Source: Rhodoferax sp. (lineage in GTDB: Bacteria; Pseudomonadota; Gammaproteobacteria; Burkholderiales; Burkholderiaceae_C). Taken from it: DNA of 15,689 bases. This document shows positions 1 through 7,344 of this stretch, in pieces. The stretch is taken from the NCBI GenBank assembly GCA_030833685.1, contig JAURGS010000034.1, positions 1 to 15,689 of the forward strand, written 5' to 3'. The translations under genes and the position numbers were made by a program. Every line of letters begins with the position of its first letter. Position 1 is the first letter of the stretch. The notes beneath the pieces are model-generated. The model was not told the DNA's origin. It ran no database searches and was given only the letters and a program-made list of their open reading frames with translations.

Positions 1-82
1 CGGCGATCTGCACCGGGCCGTCGGTGATGACCGGGGCGGCGCCGAGCGGGTGCAGCTTCTTGTATTCGGGCGGCGCGAGGCG
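1..82 (-). pseudogene. Glutathione S-transferase fragment at window edge
   Basis: Read on the minus strand, the first 82 bases encode about 27 residues beginning RLAPPEYKKLHPLG and continuing APVITDGPVQIA. This is the end of the thioredoxin-like domain of a cytosolic glutathione S-transferase, with the cis-proline region (APVI) and the run-up to the usual ES motif. The part that should precede it, containing the N-terminal strand and the active-site residue, is not found upstream in any frame. The same frame continues as unrelated residues and reaches a stop at 113-115. The fragment is about 74% GC, clearly richer than its surroundings. It is not a piece of the GST at 194-808, whose matching region reads YNPLGKVPCLV. 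It is either a truncated gene remnant or the product of a misjoined contig end. Confidence 0.5.
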
Positions 83-193
83 CCAATCAAATGCTGGCGC
101 GGCCCAGGACCTTTATTGAGATCGCGCCTCACTTCAAGGCCACCGTGGAGAAGAGACGTGGGCGCAGCGCTCGCCGCTGAGCAGCCTCTAGTA
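83..193. other. Short unassigned stretch, possible plus-strand gene tail
   Basis: This stretch lies between the GST fragment and the stop of the YibF-type GST. A plus-strand frame with an ATG at 91 and a TGA at 178-180 would encode 29 residues ending in a basic tail (KRRGRSARR). That could be the 3' end of a gene truncated by the junction near base 83-90, converging on the GST gene. I do not recognise it. No terminator hairpin with a T run is visible here. Confidence 0.2.
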
Positions 194-808
194 TCAAGCC
201 GGCACGGTCTGCTGAAAACTTGGGCGTTGCATCAGTTTTTCAAAGAGCTTGGCCAAATTGGGATGGGCGCCTCGCCAATCCAGGTCGGCAAAGCGAAAGT
301 CCAGGTAGCCCAGCGCCGAGCCCACCGCGACATCGGCCAGGCTGAAGTGCACACCACCACAAAACGCTTTATCTGCCAGCCCACGGCTCATGGCCTGCAA
401 AGCGGAATGGATTTTGCCCATCTGCCGATCAATCCAGGCTTGGCTGCGCTGCTCAGCCGTGCGCCCCGGCCAGGTGGCCTCGTAACGCACCAACAAGGCA
501 GCATCCAAGAGACCGTCGGCCAGCGCTTCCCAGGTTTTGGCCTCTGCACGCTCACGCCCTGAGGGTGGAATGAGTTTTCCCACAGGCGAGAGCGCGTCAA
601 CATATTCCACGATCACCCGCGAATCAAAAATCGCCTCACCCCCCTCCATCACCAAGCAGGGCACCTTGCCCAGGGGGTTGTATTCCCTGATTCGGCTGTC
701 CGCAGCCATGACGTCTTCGAGAACGTAGCTGTAATCGAGCTTTTTTTCAGCCATGACCACGCGCACTTTGCGCACATAGGGGCTGGCGTTGGATCCAATG
801 AGTTTCAT
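194..808 (-). CDS. Glutathione S-transferase, YibF type
   Basis: The gene encodes a 204-aa cytosolic glutathione S-transferase. The start MKLIGSNASPYVRKVR is the standard opening of the YibF-like group, with a serine near the N-terminus in the position of the active-site residue. GKVPCLV holds the cis-proline that binds glutathione, and FDSRVI replaces the more usual ES motif. The C-terminal helical domain runs from about residue 85 and includes the conserved FSLADVAVGSALGYLDF segment, with the N-capping Ser and Asp. The length is normal for the family. The reading frame is open for 16 codons upstream, but the ATG at 806-808 matches the family start exactly, so I place the start there. The gene is divergent from purB. 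The substrate is unknown; such enzymes usually conjugate or reduce electrophiles and peroxides with glutathione. Confidence 0.9.
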   Translation of the reverse strand: MKLIGSNASPYVRKVRVVMAEKKLDYSYVLEDVMAADSRIREYNPLGKVPCLVMEGGEAIFDSRVIVEYVDALSPVGKLIPPSGRERAEAKTWEALADGLLDAALLVRYEATWPGRTAEQRSQAWIDRQMGKIHSALQAMSRGLADKAFCGGVHFSLADVAVGSALGYLDFRFADLDWRGAHPNLAKLFEKLMQRPSFQQTVPA

Positions 809-879
809 ATATAGGTGTGACAGACTTCGGTCGGGCATTCTAGCCATGGAAGGCAAGCGCAGTGGCAGGCGGCCAGACC

Positions 880-885
880 TACAAT
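880..885 (+). promoter_or_regulatory. Possible -10 element close to purB start
   Basis: TACAAT, one base from the TATAAT consensus, ends six bases before the purB ATG at 892. Transcription from it would start at or next to the start codon, giving a leaderless or nearly leaderless mRNA. No Shine-Dalgarno sequence is visible before this ATG, which fits. There is no good -35 element, so the call is weak. Confidence 0.3.
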
Positions 886-891
886 CTTGGC

Positions 892-2271
892 ATGAACGAA
901 TCCCCTGTTTCGGCCCTGTCGCCGCTTGACGGGCGCTACGCCGCCAAAGTCGCCAAATTGCGCCCCTCGATGAGCGAGCGCGGCTATATGCAACGCCGGG
1001 TGCAGGTTGAAATTGCCTGGTTTATTGCCCTAAGCGACGCAGGATTTAAAGAGTTTCAGCCCCTGTCTGCAGGCGCCCGCACCTACTTGCTGAACCTGGT
1101 GAAAAATTTTTCTGAGGCCGACGCCCTGGCCATCAAAAAAATTGAAAAAACCACCAACCACGATGTCAAGGCGGTTGAATACTGGCTGAAAAGCAAATTC
1201 GAGGCGCGCCCCGAACTCGTCGCGACCCAGGAATTTGTGCATTTCGCCTGCACCAGCGAAGACATCAACAACACCAGCCAGGCCCTTCAGCTGCGCAGCG
1301 CACGCGATGTGGTCTTGTTACCCGAGCTAGACAAGGTGCTGCTGCAACTGCGGGAAATGGCGCGCGCCCATGCTGAGGTGCCCATGCTCAGCCGCACCCA
1401 TGGCCAAACAGCAAGCCCCACCACCGTGGGTAAAGAAATCGCCAACGTCATCGCCCGGCTGCAGATCGCCTGTGATCGCATTGCTGCTGTTCCCATGCTC
1501 GGCAAGATGAACGGCGCTGTGGGCAACTACAACGCCCACCTGTCCACCTGGCCCGATTTCGATTGGGAGGCCTTTTCCCGCAAGGTGGTCGAGACGCCCG
1601 AGCCTTTTGGCCTGGGGCTTCAATTCCAGCCGTACAGCACCCAAATCGAGCCGCACGACTACATGGCGGAGCTGTTTGATGCGATCGCGCGGGCCAACAC
1701 CATCTTGATTGATTTGTCCCGCGACATCTGGGGTTATGTGTCGCTAGGCTACTTCAAGCAGCGCCTGCGCGAGGGCGAGGTGGGCTCATCGACCATGCCG
1801 CATAAAGTCAACCCCATCGACTTTGAAAATGCAGAAGGCAACCTGGGCCTGGCCAACGCTGTTTTGCGCCACCTCTCTGAAAAGCTGCCCATTTCTCGCT
1901 GGCAGCGTGACCTGAGCGACAGCACCGTGCTGCGCAATATGGGCGTGGCACTGGGCTACTCCATATTGGCTTATCAGTCCATCAGCACGGGGCTGAACAA
2001 ACTCGAAGTCAACCACGCTGCCCTGAAAGCTGACCTGGACGCCGCCTGGGAAGTGCTGGCCGAGCCCATCCAAACCGTCATGCGCCGCTTCGGCCTGCCC
2101 CAGCCCTACGAACAGCTCAAAACTTTTACCCGGGGCCAAGCCATGACGCGAGAGCTCATGCACGGTTTCATCAAAAACCTGGACCTGCCCGAGGCCGAGA
2201 AACAGCGCTTGCTGGCCCTGACACCGGCCGGCTACACCGGTAAAGCGGCCGAGCTGGCACGCCGCGTTTGA
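892..2271 (+). CDS. purB: Adenylosuccinate lyase
   Basis: PurB (EC 4.3.2.2) catalyses two beta-eliminations in purine synthesis: SAICAR to AICAR plus fumarate, and adenylosuccinate to AMP plus fumarate. The 459-aa protein has the fumarase/aspartase superfamily signature GSSTMPHKVNP at residues 298-308, which lies on the flexible catalytic loop. SRTHGQTASP follows the family pattern, with H170 as a likely catalytic histidine, and TSEDINNTS lies in the substrate pocket. The N-terminus SPVSALSPLDGRY is typical of the long proteobacterial PurB (E. coli, 456 aa). An upstream in-frame GTG at 862 would add ten unrelated residues, so the ATG at 892 is preferred. yaeQ follows after 19 bp and is probably cotranscribed. 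Confidence 0.97.
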   Translation: MNESPVSALSPLDGRYAAKVAKLRPSMSERGYMQRRVQVEIAWFIALSDAGFKEFQPLSAGARTYLLNLVKNFSEADALAIKKIEKTTNHDVKAVEYWLKSKFEARPELVATQEFVHFACTSEDINNTSQALQLRSARDVVLLPELDKVLLQLREMARAHAEVPMLSRTHGQTASPTTVGKEIANVIARLQIACDRIAAVPMLGKMNGAVGNYNAHLSTWPDFDWEAFSRKVVETPEPFGLGLQFQPYSTQIEPHDYMAELFDAIARANTILIDLSRDIWGYVSLGYFKQRLREGEVGSSTMPHKVNPIDFENAEGNLGLANAVLRHLSEKLPISRWQRDLSDSTVLRNMGVALGYSILAYQSISTGLNKLEVNHAALKADLDAAWEVLAEPIQTVMRRFGLPQPYEQLKTFTRGQAMTRELMHGFIKNLDLPEAEKQRLLALTPAGYTGKAAELARRV

Positions 2272-2290
2272 ATGCCACGATTGAGCCCTG

Positions 2291-2851
2291 ATGGCGATTA
2301 AATCCACGATCTTCAAGGCCAACGTACAAATCGCTGATATTGACCACGGTTACTACGCAGACCACGCTTTGACGCTGGCACGCCACCCCAGCGAAACCGA
2401 TGAGCGTATGATGGTTCGACTCTGTGCGCTGGCCTGGCAAGCCCATCAGCTTCAAGACCTCTGCCAGGGCGATGGACAGCTCGCTTTTGGGGCTGGACTT
2501 TCTGACCCGAGCGAGCCCGACGTGTGGCTGCGCGACTTCACAGGCAGGACCCGCCTGTGGGTCGAGGTAGGCCAGCCAGAGGACAAACCCTTGCATAAAG
2601 CCTGCGCCAAGGCAGACCTGGTGGTGACCTATGCCTACGGCGCTGCCGCAGGTATTTGGTGGCGAGGTATCGAGGGCAAACTCAATCGCCTGAACAATCT
2701 TCAGGTATGGCGAATACCCCACGAACAAGCGCAGAGCCTGGCACCACTGGCTCAGCGCAGCATGCAGCTTCAAGCCACGGTTCAGGATCAGGTTCTCATG
2801 CTCGGCGATGGGCAATACAACGTGCACATCGAAGCCCAGCGTTTGAAGTGA
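2291..2851 (+). CDS. yaeQ: YaeQ family protein
   Basis: The 186-aa protein is recognised as YaeQ from its opening MAIKSTIFKANVQIADIDH and from the tract HPSETDERMMVRLCALAW, both hallmarks of the family; E. coli YaeQ has 181 aa. The segment DVWLRDFTGRTRLWVEVG, followed by lysines in DKPLHKACAKAD, carries the D...E/D...K arrangement that relates the family to the PD-(D/E)XK nuclease fold. The biochemical role is not settled. E. coli YaeQ was first noted as a suppressor of loss of RfaH, a claim later questioned. The ATG at 2291 gives the family start. The gene lies 19 bp after purB, which suggests one transcript. Confidence 0.93.
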   Translation: MAIKSTIFKANVQIADIDHGYYADHALTLARHPSETDERMMVRLCALAWQAHQLQDLCQGDGQLAFGAGLSDPSEPDVWLRDFTGRTRLWVEVGQPEDKPLHKACAKADLVVTYAYGAAAGIWWRGIEGKLNRLNNLQVWRIPHEQAQSLAPLAQRSMQLQATVQDQVLMLGDGQYNVHIEAQRLK

Positions 2852-2925
2852 GCTGCGATGCGCACCCGCGCAAACGGCCCTACTGACTAAAATTTTCAGC
2901 TCTTGTCATTTGCTTAAGGATTTTT

Positions 2926-3672
2926 ATGCCCGCTCGCTTGGCCAACAAAGTCTCCCTCATCACTGGCGCAGCGCAGGGCATTGGCTTGGCTACCGCTTTA
3001 AAGTTTGCGCAAGAAGGCGCTGTGGTGGTGGTAACCGACATCAACCAAGACGGTGTTGATGCTGCGCTCGCCCAGTGCCAGGCGCTGGGTGCGACAGCGC
3101 AAGGCTACCTGCTTGATGTCACAGACCGAGACGCGGTTGACGCTGTGGTCAGCAAGGTACTGGCCGAGTTCGGCCGTATCGACGTGCTGGTCAATAACGC
3201 CGGTATCACCCAAGACGCCCGGCTTCAGAAAATGACCTTGGAGCAGTTTGACCGCGTTATCGACGTAAACCTGCGTGCAGTGTTTCATTGCAGTCAGGCC
3301 GTGGCCGACACCATGGTCGCCCAGGGCAGCGGCGTGATCCTGAACGCCAGCTCGGTCACCGGCCTGTACGGCAACTTTGGGCAGACCAATTACGCAGCGT
3401 CCAAGTTTGGCGTCATCGGCTTTACCAAGACCTGGAGCCGGGAGCTCGGCCCCAAAGGGGTGCGGGTCAATGCGGTTGCGCCTGGCTTTATTGCCACGCC
3501 GATGGTGGCGGCCATTCCTGAGAAAGTTCTGCTGGAGCTGCAAAAGCGCATCCACCTGGGCCGCATGGGCAAACCCGAGGAGGTGGCCAATGTTTACGCC
3601 TTTTTGGCCAGCGACGAGGCCAGTTACATCAATGGTGAAGTCATCGAGGTCTCAGGCGGCGCCTCAATTTAG
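2926..3672 (+). CDS. fabG: 3-oxoacyl-ACP reductase (FabG-type SDR)
   Basis: This is a 248-aa classical short-chain dehydrogenase/reductase. The Rossmann motif TGAAQGIG is at residues 13-20, NNAG at 90-93, and the catalytic Ser143, Tyr156 and Lys160 form the S-x12-YxxxK pattern. The C-terminus GEVIEVSGGASI is typical of FabG. The expected reaction is NADPH-dependent reduction of 3-oxoacyl-ACP to (R)-3-hydroxyacyl-ACP in fatty acid synthesis. No other fab gene is nearby, so it may be a second FabG paralogue acting on another acyl thioester, such as an acetoacetyl-CoA reductase. TTAAGGA lies a few bases before the ATG and serves as ribosome binding site. TAAAAT at 2888-2893 could be a -10 element for a separate promoter, although no -35 is evident. 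Confidence 0.9.
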   Translation: MPARLANKVSLITGAAQGIGLATALKFAQEGAVVVVTDINQDGVDAALAQCQALGATAQGYLLDVTDRDAVDAVVSKVLAEFGRIDVLVNNAGITQDARLQKMTLEQFDRVIDVNLRAVFHCSQAVADTMVAQGSGVILNASSVTGLYGNFGQTNYAASKFGVIGFTKTWSRELGPKGVRVNAVAPGFIATPMVAAIPEKVLLELQKRIHLGRMGKPEEVANVYAFLASDEASYINGEVIEVSGGASI

Positions 3673-3689
3673 GCACGCCAAGAGCCTGA

Positions 3690-4121
3690 TTACGGGCCCT
3701 CAGTAGCCGCTGCTTGGGGCGCTTTGGCTCTTTCAGCGTAGCGGTTAAAACGCCAGGCCGAGCCTTCTTTGGCGATGCGTCGCCAGGTTGCCCGCTTGGC
3801 CACAGGATCCATCGCCGTCCAGTCCTGCACCTCGTCAAAGGTGCGACCGCATCCCTTGCAGATCGAATCGCCCTGGCTGGTGGAACAAATCGCGATGCAG
3901 GGCGTATCCGGCGTGGTCTGGTACCAGGCCATCCAGGCGTCCCAGGCCTCTGGCGACATCGCCTCAAGTGAGACCTCTTGCCGCCGCTCGAACACCATCA
4001 AGGCGTAAATCTCGGCCAATGCGCGGGTCGGTTCGGGCAAAGTCACCCCGTCGGGCGAGGGCATTTGTTTGCGCCAATGGTTGATGGCCGACTCAATATC
4101 GGTAATGTGAATGCCTGACAT
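3690..4121 (-). CDS. DUF3717-DUF1289 domain protein
   Basis: A 143-aa protein with two small domains. Residues 1-45 (HITDIESAINHWR and ALAEIYALMVFER) match the DUF3717 pattern. Residues 72-115 match DUF1289: TPCIAICS, then ICKGCGRTFDEVQDW and a RATWRRI helix. The four cysteines C75, C79, C88 and C91 (CxxxC, then CxxC) probably bind a metal such as zinc or an Fe-S cluster; that is inference. The C-terminal tail is rich in Ala, Lys and Glu. DUF1289 proteins are usually short single-domain proteins of unknown role, so the two-domain arrangement is notable. The gene converges on the FabG-type gene with 17 bp between stops and is divergent from the terC riboswitch promoter. Confidence 0.82.
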   Translation of the reverse strand: MSGIHITDIESAINHWRKQMPSPDGVTLPEPTRALAEIYALMVFERRQEVSLEAMSPEAWDAWMAWYQTTPDTPCIAICSTSQGDSICKGCGRTFDEVQDWTAMDPVAKRATWRRIAKEGSAWRFNRYAERAKAPQAAATEGP

Positions 4122-4204
4122 GGGAGGACGATCATAGCCCCCACCGGTCCAGCGCGTTGGCGATTAACCCACCCGCAAAACTCGGGATGCGCCCGCTTGT
4201 CCTC

Positions 4205-4210
4205 TAGAAT
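4205..4210 (+). promoter_or_regulatory. -10 element of the terC riboswitch transcript
   Basis: TAGAAT lies seven bases upstream of the first base of the riboswitch aptamer, the right distance for transcription to begin near 4217. No clear -35 hexamer is found 16-18 bp upstream, so the promoter may be weak or depend on an activator. Confidence 0.5.
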
Positions 4211-4216
4211 CCGCGC

Positions 4217-4336
4217 TTGAAGGGGAGTAGCTCCCTTGTGAATGAATCGTCAGGACGGTGGCAAGTCGGCGCAAACCTGCGCATCGACTGCACCCGGTTC
4301 ATTCGATGCCATTGGCATCGAGCAAGACCTTCGGAT
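4217..4336 (+). ncRNA. yybP-ykoY manganese riboswitch
   Basis: The leader contains the two conserved ends of the yybP-ykoY class: GAAGGGGAGTAGC at 4219-4231 and GAGCAAGACCTTC at 4320-4332. GAAGG (4219-4223) pairs with CCTTC (4328-4332) to form helix P1, and the internal arms can form further stems (for example GATGCC with GGCATC around 4305-4319). The class senses Mn2+ and switches on exporters such as MntP and Alx. Here it lies directly upstream of a TerC-family gene, the classic Alx arrangement, and is followed at once by an intrinsic terminator. Control by transcription antitermination is therefore likely: Mn2+ binding would favour read-through into terC. Confidence 0.92.
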
Positions 4337-4339
4337 CCT

Positions 4340-4369
4340 CGCCAGTGGCCATGCCGCTGGCGCTTTTTT
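4340..4369 (+). terminator. Riboswitch expression-platform terminator
   Basis: Arms CGCCAGTGGC (4340-4349) and GCCGCTGGCG (4353-4362) form a ten-pair stem with one G-U pair and a three-base loop, followed by C and six T. This is a strong Rho-independent terminator lying between the aptamer and the terC ribosome binding site, so it most likely acts as the regulated attenuator. Confidence 0.88.
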
Positions 4370-4391
4370 GTTTATCCGAACGGAGTTCCGC

Positions 4392-5111
4392 ATGGAATTT
4401 TTGTCTGCTCCCTGGTGGTCAGCATTGCTGGCCATTATTCTGATTGATCTGGTGCTGGCAGGCGACAACGCCATCGTGATTGCGTTGGCTGCGCGCCGGC
4501 TGCCTGATCACCTCAAGCGAAAAGCCATTCTCTGGGGAACGGCCGGTGCGATCGTCGTGCGCATTGTGATGACCATTGGTGTTGTCTGGCTGCTCAAAAT
4601 ACCCGGCCTGATGCTGGTTGGCGGCCTTGGGCTGATCTGGATTGCCTACAAACTGCAGGTGGACGACAGCGAGGAACACGGCGACCAGCCCAGTGCCAAC
4701 ACTTTCTGGGGCGCCATGCGCACCATCGTCGTCGCTGACGCGCTGATGGGTGTTGACAATGTGCTGGGCATTGCTGGTGCGTCCCATGGCGCGATCGACC
4801 TGGTGATTTTGGGCCTGCTCATCAGCGTGCCGATCGTGGTCTTTGGCAGCAGCGTGGTCTTGAAGCTCATCGGGCGCTTTCCCATCATCATCCAGATAGG
4901 CGCTGCCGTTCTGGCCATCACAGCAGCCAAGATGATCGTCGCAGAGCCCTTGCTGGAGTCCATCTTTGGTGGCAAGGGCGCTGCCGCTGGCGACCTCAAC
5001 GCTCAGGCTGCAGCCCGCTGGGCTGTCTATGTCGTGGTGACTGCTTTTGTACTGTTGTACGCCTGGTGGGTCAACCGGCGCGCCAAGGTGACAGCTGCAA
5101 GCCAGAACTAA
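4392..5111 (+). CDS. TerC family membrane protein (Alx-like)
   Basis: The 239-aa inner-membrane protein has about seven hydrophobic segments. Two related acidic motifs, DLVLAGDNAIV (D19, D25, N26) and DALMGVDNVLG (D116, D122, N123), are the inverted-repeat signature of the TerC/LysE-type fold and probably bind the metal. The manganese riboswitch upstream points to a role in Mn2+ export or homeostasis, as for Alx; some TerC proteins instead metallate exported enzymes. The open frame extends upstream to 4242, but that stretch is riboswitch. The ATG at 4392 is preceded by GGAG at 4382-4385 and begins the family sequence MEFL. The stop overlaps that of the convergent protease by two bases. Confidence 0.93.
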   Translation: MEFLSAPWWSALLAIILIDLVLAGDNAIVIALAARRLPDHLKRKAILWGTAGAIVVRIVMTIGVVWLLKIPGLMLVGGLGLIWIAYKLQVDDSEEHGDQPSANTFWGAMRTIVVADALMGVDNVLGIAGASHGAIDLVILGLLISVPIVVFGSSVVLKLIGRFPIIIQIGAAVLAITAAKMIVAEPLLESIFGGKGAAAGDLNAQAAARWAVYVVVTAFVLLYAWWVNRRAKVTAASQN

Positions 5112-6733
5112 CGTTCCTGGGCCTGAGACCGGGCTAGCGCTGAAATTTGGCGGAAACGGGTATCGATGATCGATGACTCGATCTGCTCCGCTGGCGTGGC
5201 AGCGGCACCCAAGCGGCGCGACTGTTCTTGAGCCGCACGCAAACGGTCAAGTGCTGCGCTGTAGTTGAACTGGGCTGCCTGCGCCTCAGCCGCATCGCGC
5301 AAGGCCCGCATGGGCATATTCATAGCCGTATGCAGTTGCGACAACAATTGCCAAGACAGGGCATCACTGGTGTTTCGCATCACCTGCAGCTGCAGATCCT
5401 GCGATGCACGGCGAAGCGCTTGCGGCGTGGCCAGTTGTAAGGCCAACTGCGCCTCCAACAACATTTGAGCGCGCGACTTCGGTGTGGCGGCCTGTGAATG
5501 TTGCGCCAGGCCTCTTGACAAGGCCTCCAGCGCGTCAGCCGACAGGTCTTTGGCTTCCAGGTCAATTTCTGCGCCCAGCCAAAGCAGGTAGGAGTGCGCT
5601 TTTTCATCCATGCTTGCCGCACCAGCCAACGCGGCCCTGGCTTTGAGCTCGCCCAGGTACTGGCGCGCCAAATCCATCTGGCGCGCTTTCATGGCCGCCA
5701 GCGCGCCACCGTAATAGCCCCCAAGCTGTTGCACCAAGGGTTTGCTTCCAAAAGCACGGTCGCCAATCAAAGCCTGCCATGGCGTGAGTAAAGCGGCATC
5801 CGCGCTCATTAAAACCCGGGCTCGGGCGGCCATGAACGCATCGGTGACGCTGCCTTTGACTGTCACGCCAGACGCCTGGCCCATTGGGATGCGCGCTTGC
5901 ATGTCGGCTATGCGCTCAGTGCTCAGCGGATGGGTGCGCAGATAGGGGAAAGCCCCCGTATCGTTGAGCCGGGCGGCCTGCTGCAGCTTGTCGAACATGT
6001 CGACAAAGCCTTGCGCCTGATAGCCCGCCTGGGTGGCCACGCCAAAACCGATTCGGTCGGCCTCTCGCTCCATGTCACGCGAGAAATTCAGTTGTCCTTG
6101 GATACCCAAAGCCTGTCCACCCACAACCAACGCGTTGGCTGCATCGGCACTTTTGCTCGCCGCCAACGCACCCAGCACCATGGCTGCTACTACCCACGGA
6201 GCCTGCTGTTTGTTCTTGCTCAGCATGCGTGCGATGTGACGCTGGGTCACATGACTGAGCTCGTGCCCAAGCACGGATGCCAATTCATCCCGGCTGGCAA
6301 CGGTGGCCAGCAAACCCAGGTGCACACCCAGGTAACCCCCAGGCAAGGCAAAAGCGTTCACACTGCGATCGCGAATCAAGGAGATCTGCCAGGCAAATCG
6401 CTCGTCAATCTCGGGGGTAAGCTCGCCACGCTTTCTGGCCGACGCCAGCAGGGGTTGCCACAAGCCCTCCAGATAATCCAGGATCACCGGGTCGTCCAGA
6501 TAACTGGGGTCCCGGTAAAGGTCGCGCATGATTCGGTCGCCAATCTGACGCTCCTGCGACGTACTGAGCTCGCTGCCGTCGCCCAGCTGCGGCAAACCTG
6601 CGCCATGGTCGGCCTGGCCTAACGCCGGATGCACCCAGACCAGCAAAAGAAGTGCGCACAAGCTGGCAACTAGCCCCCGGCCCGGGCGCCAGTGTTTCAG
6701 AGGAATGCTTTGGGGACGGGATGGACTCTTCAT
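5108..6733 (-). CDS. bepA: Periplasmic M48 metalloprotease with TPR region (BepA-like)
   Basis: A 541-aa exported protease. Residues 21-39 form a Sec signal peptide ending near HPALG. The zinc motif HELSH is at 157-161 and the third ligand is in MEREAD (221-226), followed by the conserved THPLSTERI segment near residue 268. The C-terminal ~200 residues are Ala/Leu-rich helical repeats, as expected for a TPR domain. This is the BepA/YfgC arrangement (E. coli, 487 aa), in which the protein chaperones assembly of LptD and BamA-complex substrates or degrades stalled ones in the periplasm. The start at 6733 gives a good signal peptide. The gene is divergent from moaC and convergent with terC, sharing overlapping stop codons (CTAA on the plus strand). 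The exact family name is inferred from architecture. Confidence 0.9.
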   Translation of the reverse strand: MKSPSRPQSIPLKHWRPGRGLVASLCALLLLVWVHPALGQADHGAGLPQLGDGSELSTSQERQIGDRIMRDLYRDPSYLDDPVILDYLEGLWQPLLASARKRGELTPEIDERFAWQISLIRDRSVNAFALPGGYLGVHLGLLATVASRDELASVLGHELSHVTQRHIARMLSKNKQQAPWVVAAMVLGALAASKSADAANALVVGGQALGIQGQLNFSRDMEREADRIGFGVATQAGYQAQGFVDMFDKLQQAARLNDTGAFPYLRTHPLSTERIADMQARIPMGQASGVTVKGSVTDAFMAARARVLMSADAALLTPWQALIGDRAFGSKPLVQQLGGYYGGALAAMKARQMDLARQYLGELKARAALAGAASMDEKAHSYLLWLGAEIDLEAKDLSADALEALSRGLAQHSQAATPKSRAQMLLEAQLALQLATPQALRRASQDLQLQVMRNTSDALSWQLLSQLHTAMNMPMRALRDAAEAQAAQFNYSAALDRLRAAQEQSRRLGAAATPAEQIESSIIDTRFRQISALARSQAQER

Positions 6734-6852
6734 TGGGCTGCACGGGCAACCCGGTGATGACCAAACCCACCGAGTTGTTCGCTGGCCGTATCATGCCACC
6801 TTCGGGCCACGCGCCTAGGCACCACGTAAAAACCACTGAAAACAATACGACT

Positions 6853-7344
6853 ATGAACACCCTCACCCACTTCGATGAACAGGGTCAAGCCCACATGGTG
6901 GATGTGGCGGCCAAATCAGCCACACACCGCAAAGCCATTGCCGTGGGTCGCATCGACATGTTGCCCGCCACTTTGGCCATCATCGAATCCGGCAGCGCCA
7001 AAAAAGGAGATGTTTTGGGCGTGGCGCGCCTGGCTGGCATCATGGCGGCCAAGAAAACCAGTGATCTCATCCCGCTTTGCCATCCGCTGGCTTTGACGCA
7101 TGTGGCGGTGGAATTTAAAACGCGTCAAGGTGGCGACGCCCAGATTGCAAGCATCGATTGCACAGCCACGGTAGAGACTGTGGGTCCCACCGGGGTTGAG
7201 ATGGAAGCGCTCACCGCCGTGCAGGTCGCCCTGCTCACCGTCTACGACATGTGCAAAGCGGTGGACCGTGGCATGACGATCCAGAATGTGAAGCTACTCG
7301 AAAAACACGGGGGCAAGAGCGGCAGTTTTATCAACGCGGCTTGA
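6853..7344 (+). CDS. moaC: Cyclic pyranopterin monophosphate synthase
   Basis: MoaC acts with MoaA in the first step of molybdenum cofactor synthesis, converting the 3',8-cyclo-GTP intermediate into cyclic pyranopterin monophosphate. The 163-aa protein is close to the E. coli length (161). It shows MVDVAAKSATHR near the start, LIPLCHPL in the substrate pocket, and YDMCKAVDRGM with D132 and K135 equivalent to the catalytic E. coli D128 and K131. The open frame begins earlier, but the ATG at 6853 gives the family N-terminus; no clear Shine-Dalgarno sequence precedes it. The last 18 codons, ending KSGSFINAA, recur in diverged form at 11140-11193, so this 3' end borders an inserted block. moaC stands alone here, without other moa genes. 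Confidence 0.96.
   Translation: MNTLTHFDEQGQAHMVDVAAKSATHRKAIAVGRIDMLPATLAIIESGSAKKGDVLGVARLAGIMAAKKTSDLIPLCHPLALTHVAVEFKTRQGGDAQIASIDCTATVETVGPTGVEMEALTAVQVALLTVYDMCKAVDRGMTIQNVKLLEKHGGKSGSFINAA
7291..7344 (+). repeat. Direct repeat, copy A (3' end of moaC)
   Basis: The final 54 bases of moaC match 11140-11193 on the same strand at a constant offset of 3849. From AAAACACGGGGG onward (7302-7344), 39 of 43 bases agree. Three of the four differences are silent or change one stop codon to another, and one changes Gly to Ser. The homology stops at the stop codon; the sequences downstream are unrelated. Confidence 0.9.

Noticed and set aside
50..562. Plus-strand open frame of 170 codons
   Set aside because: Antisense to the YibF-type GST and crossing the composition junction; no family resemblance.
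5897..6622. Plus-strand open frame of 241 codons
   Set aside because: It lies entirely antisense to the well-supported M48 protease and shows no recognisable motif.
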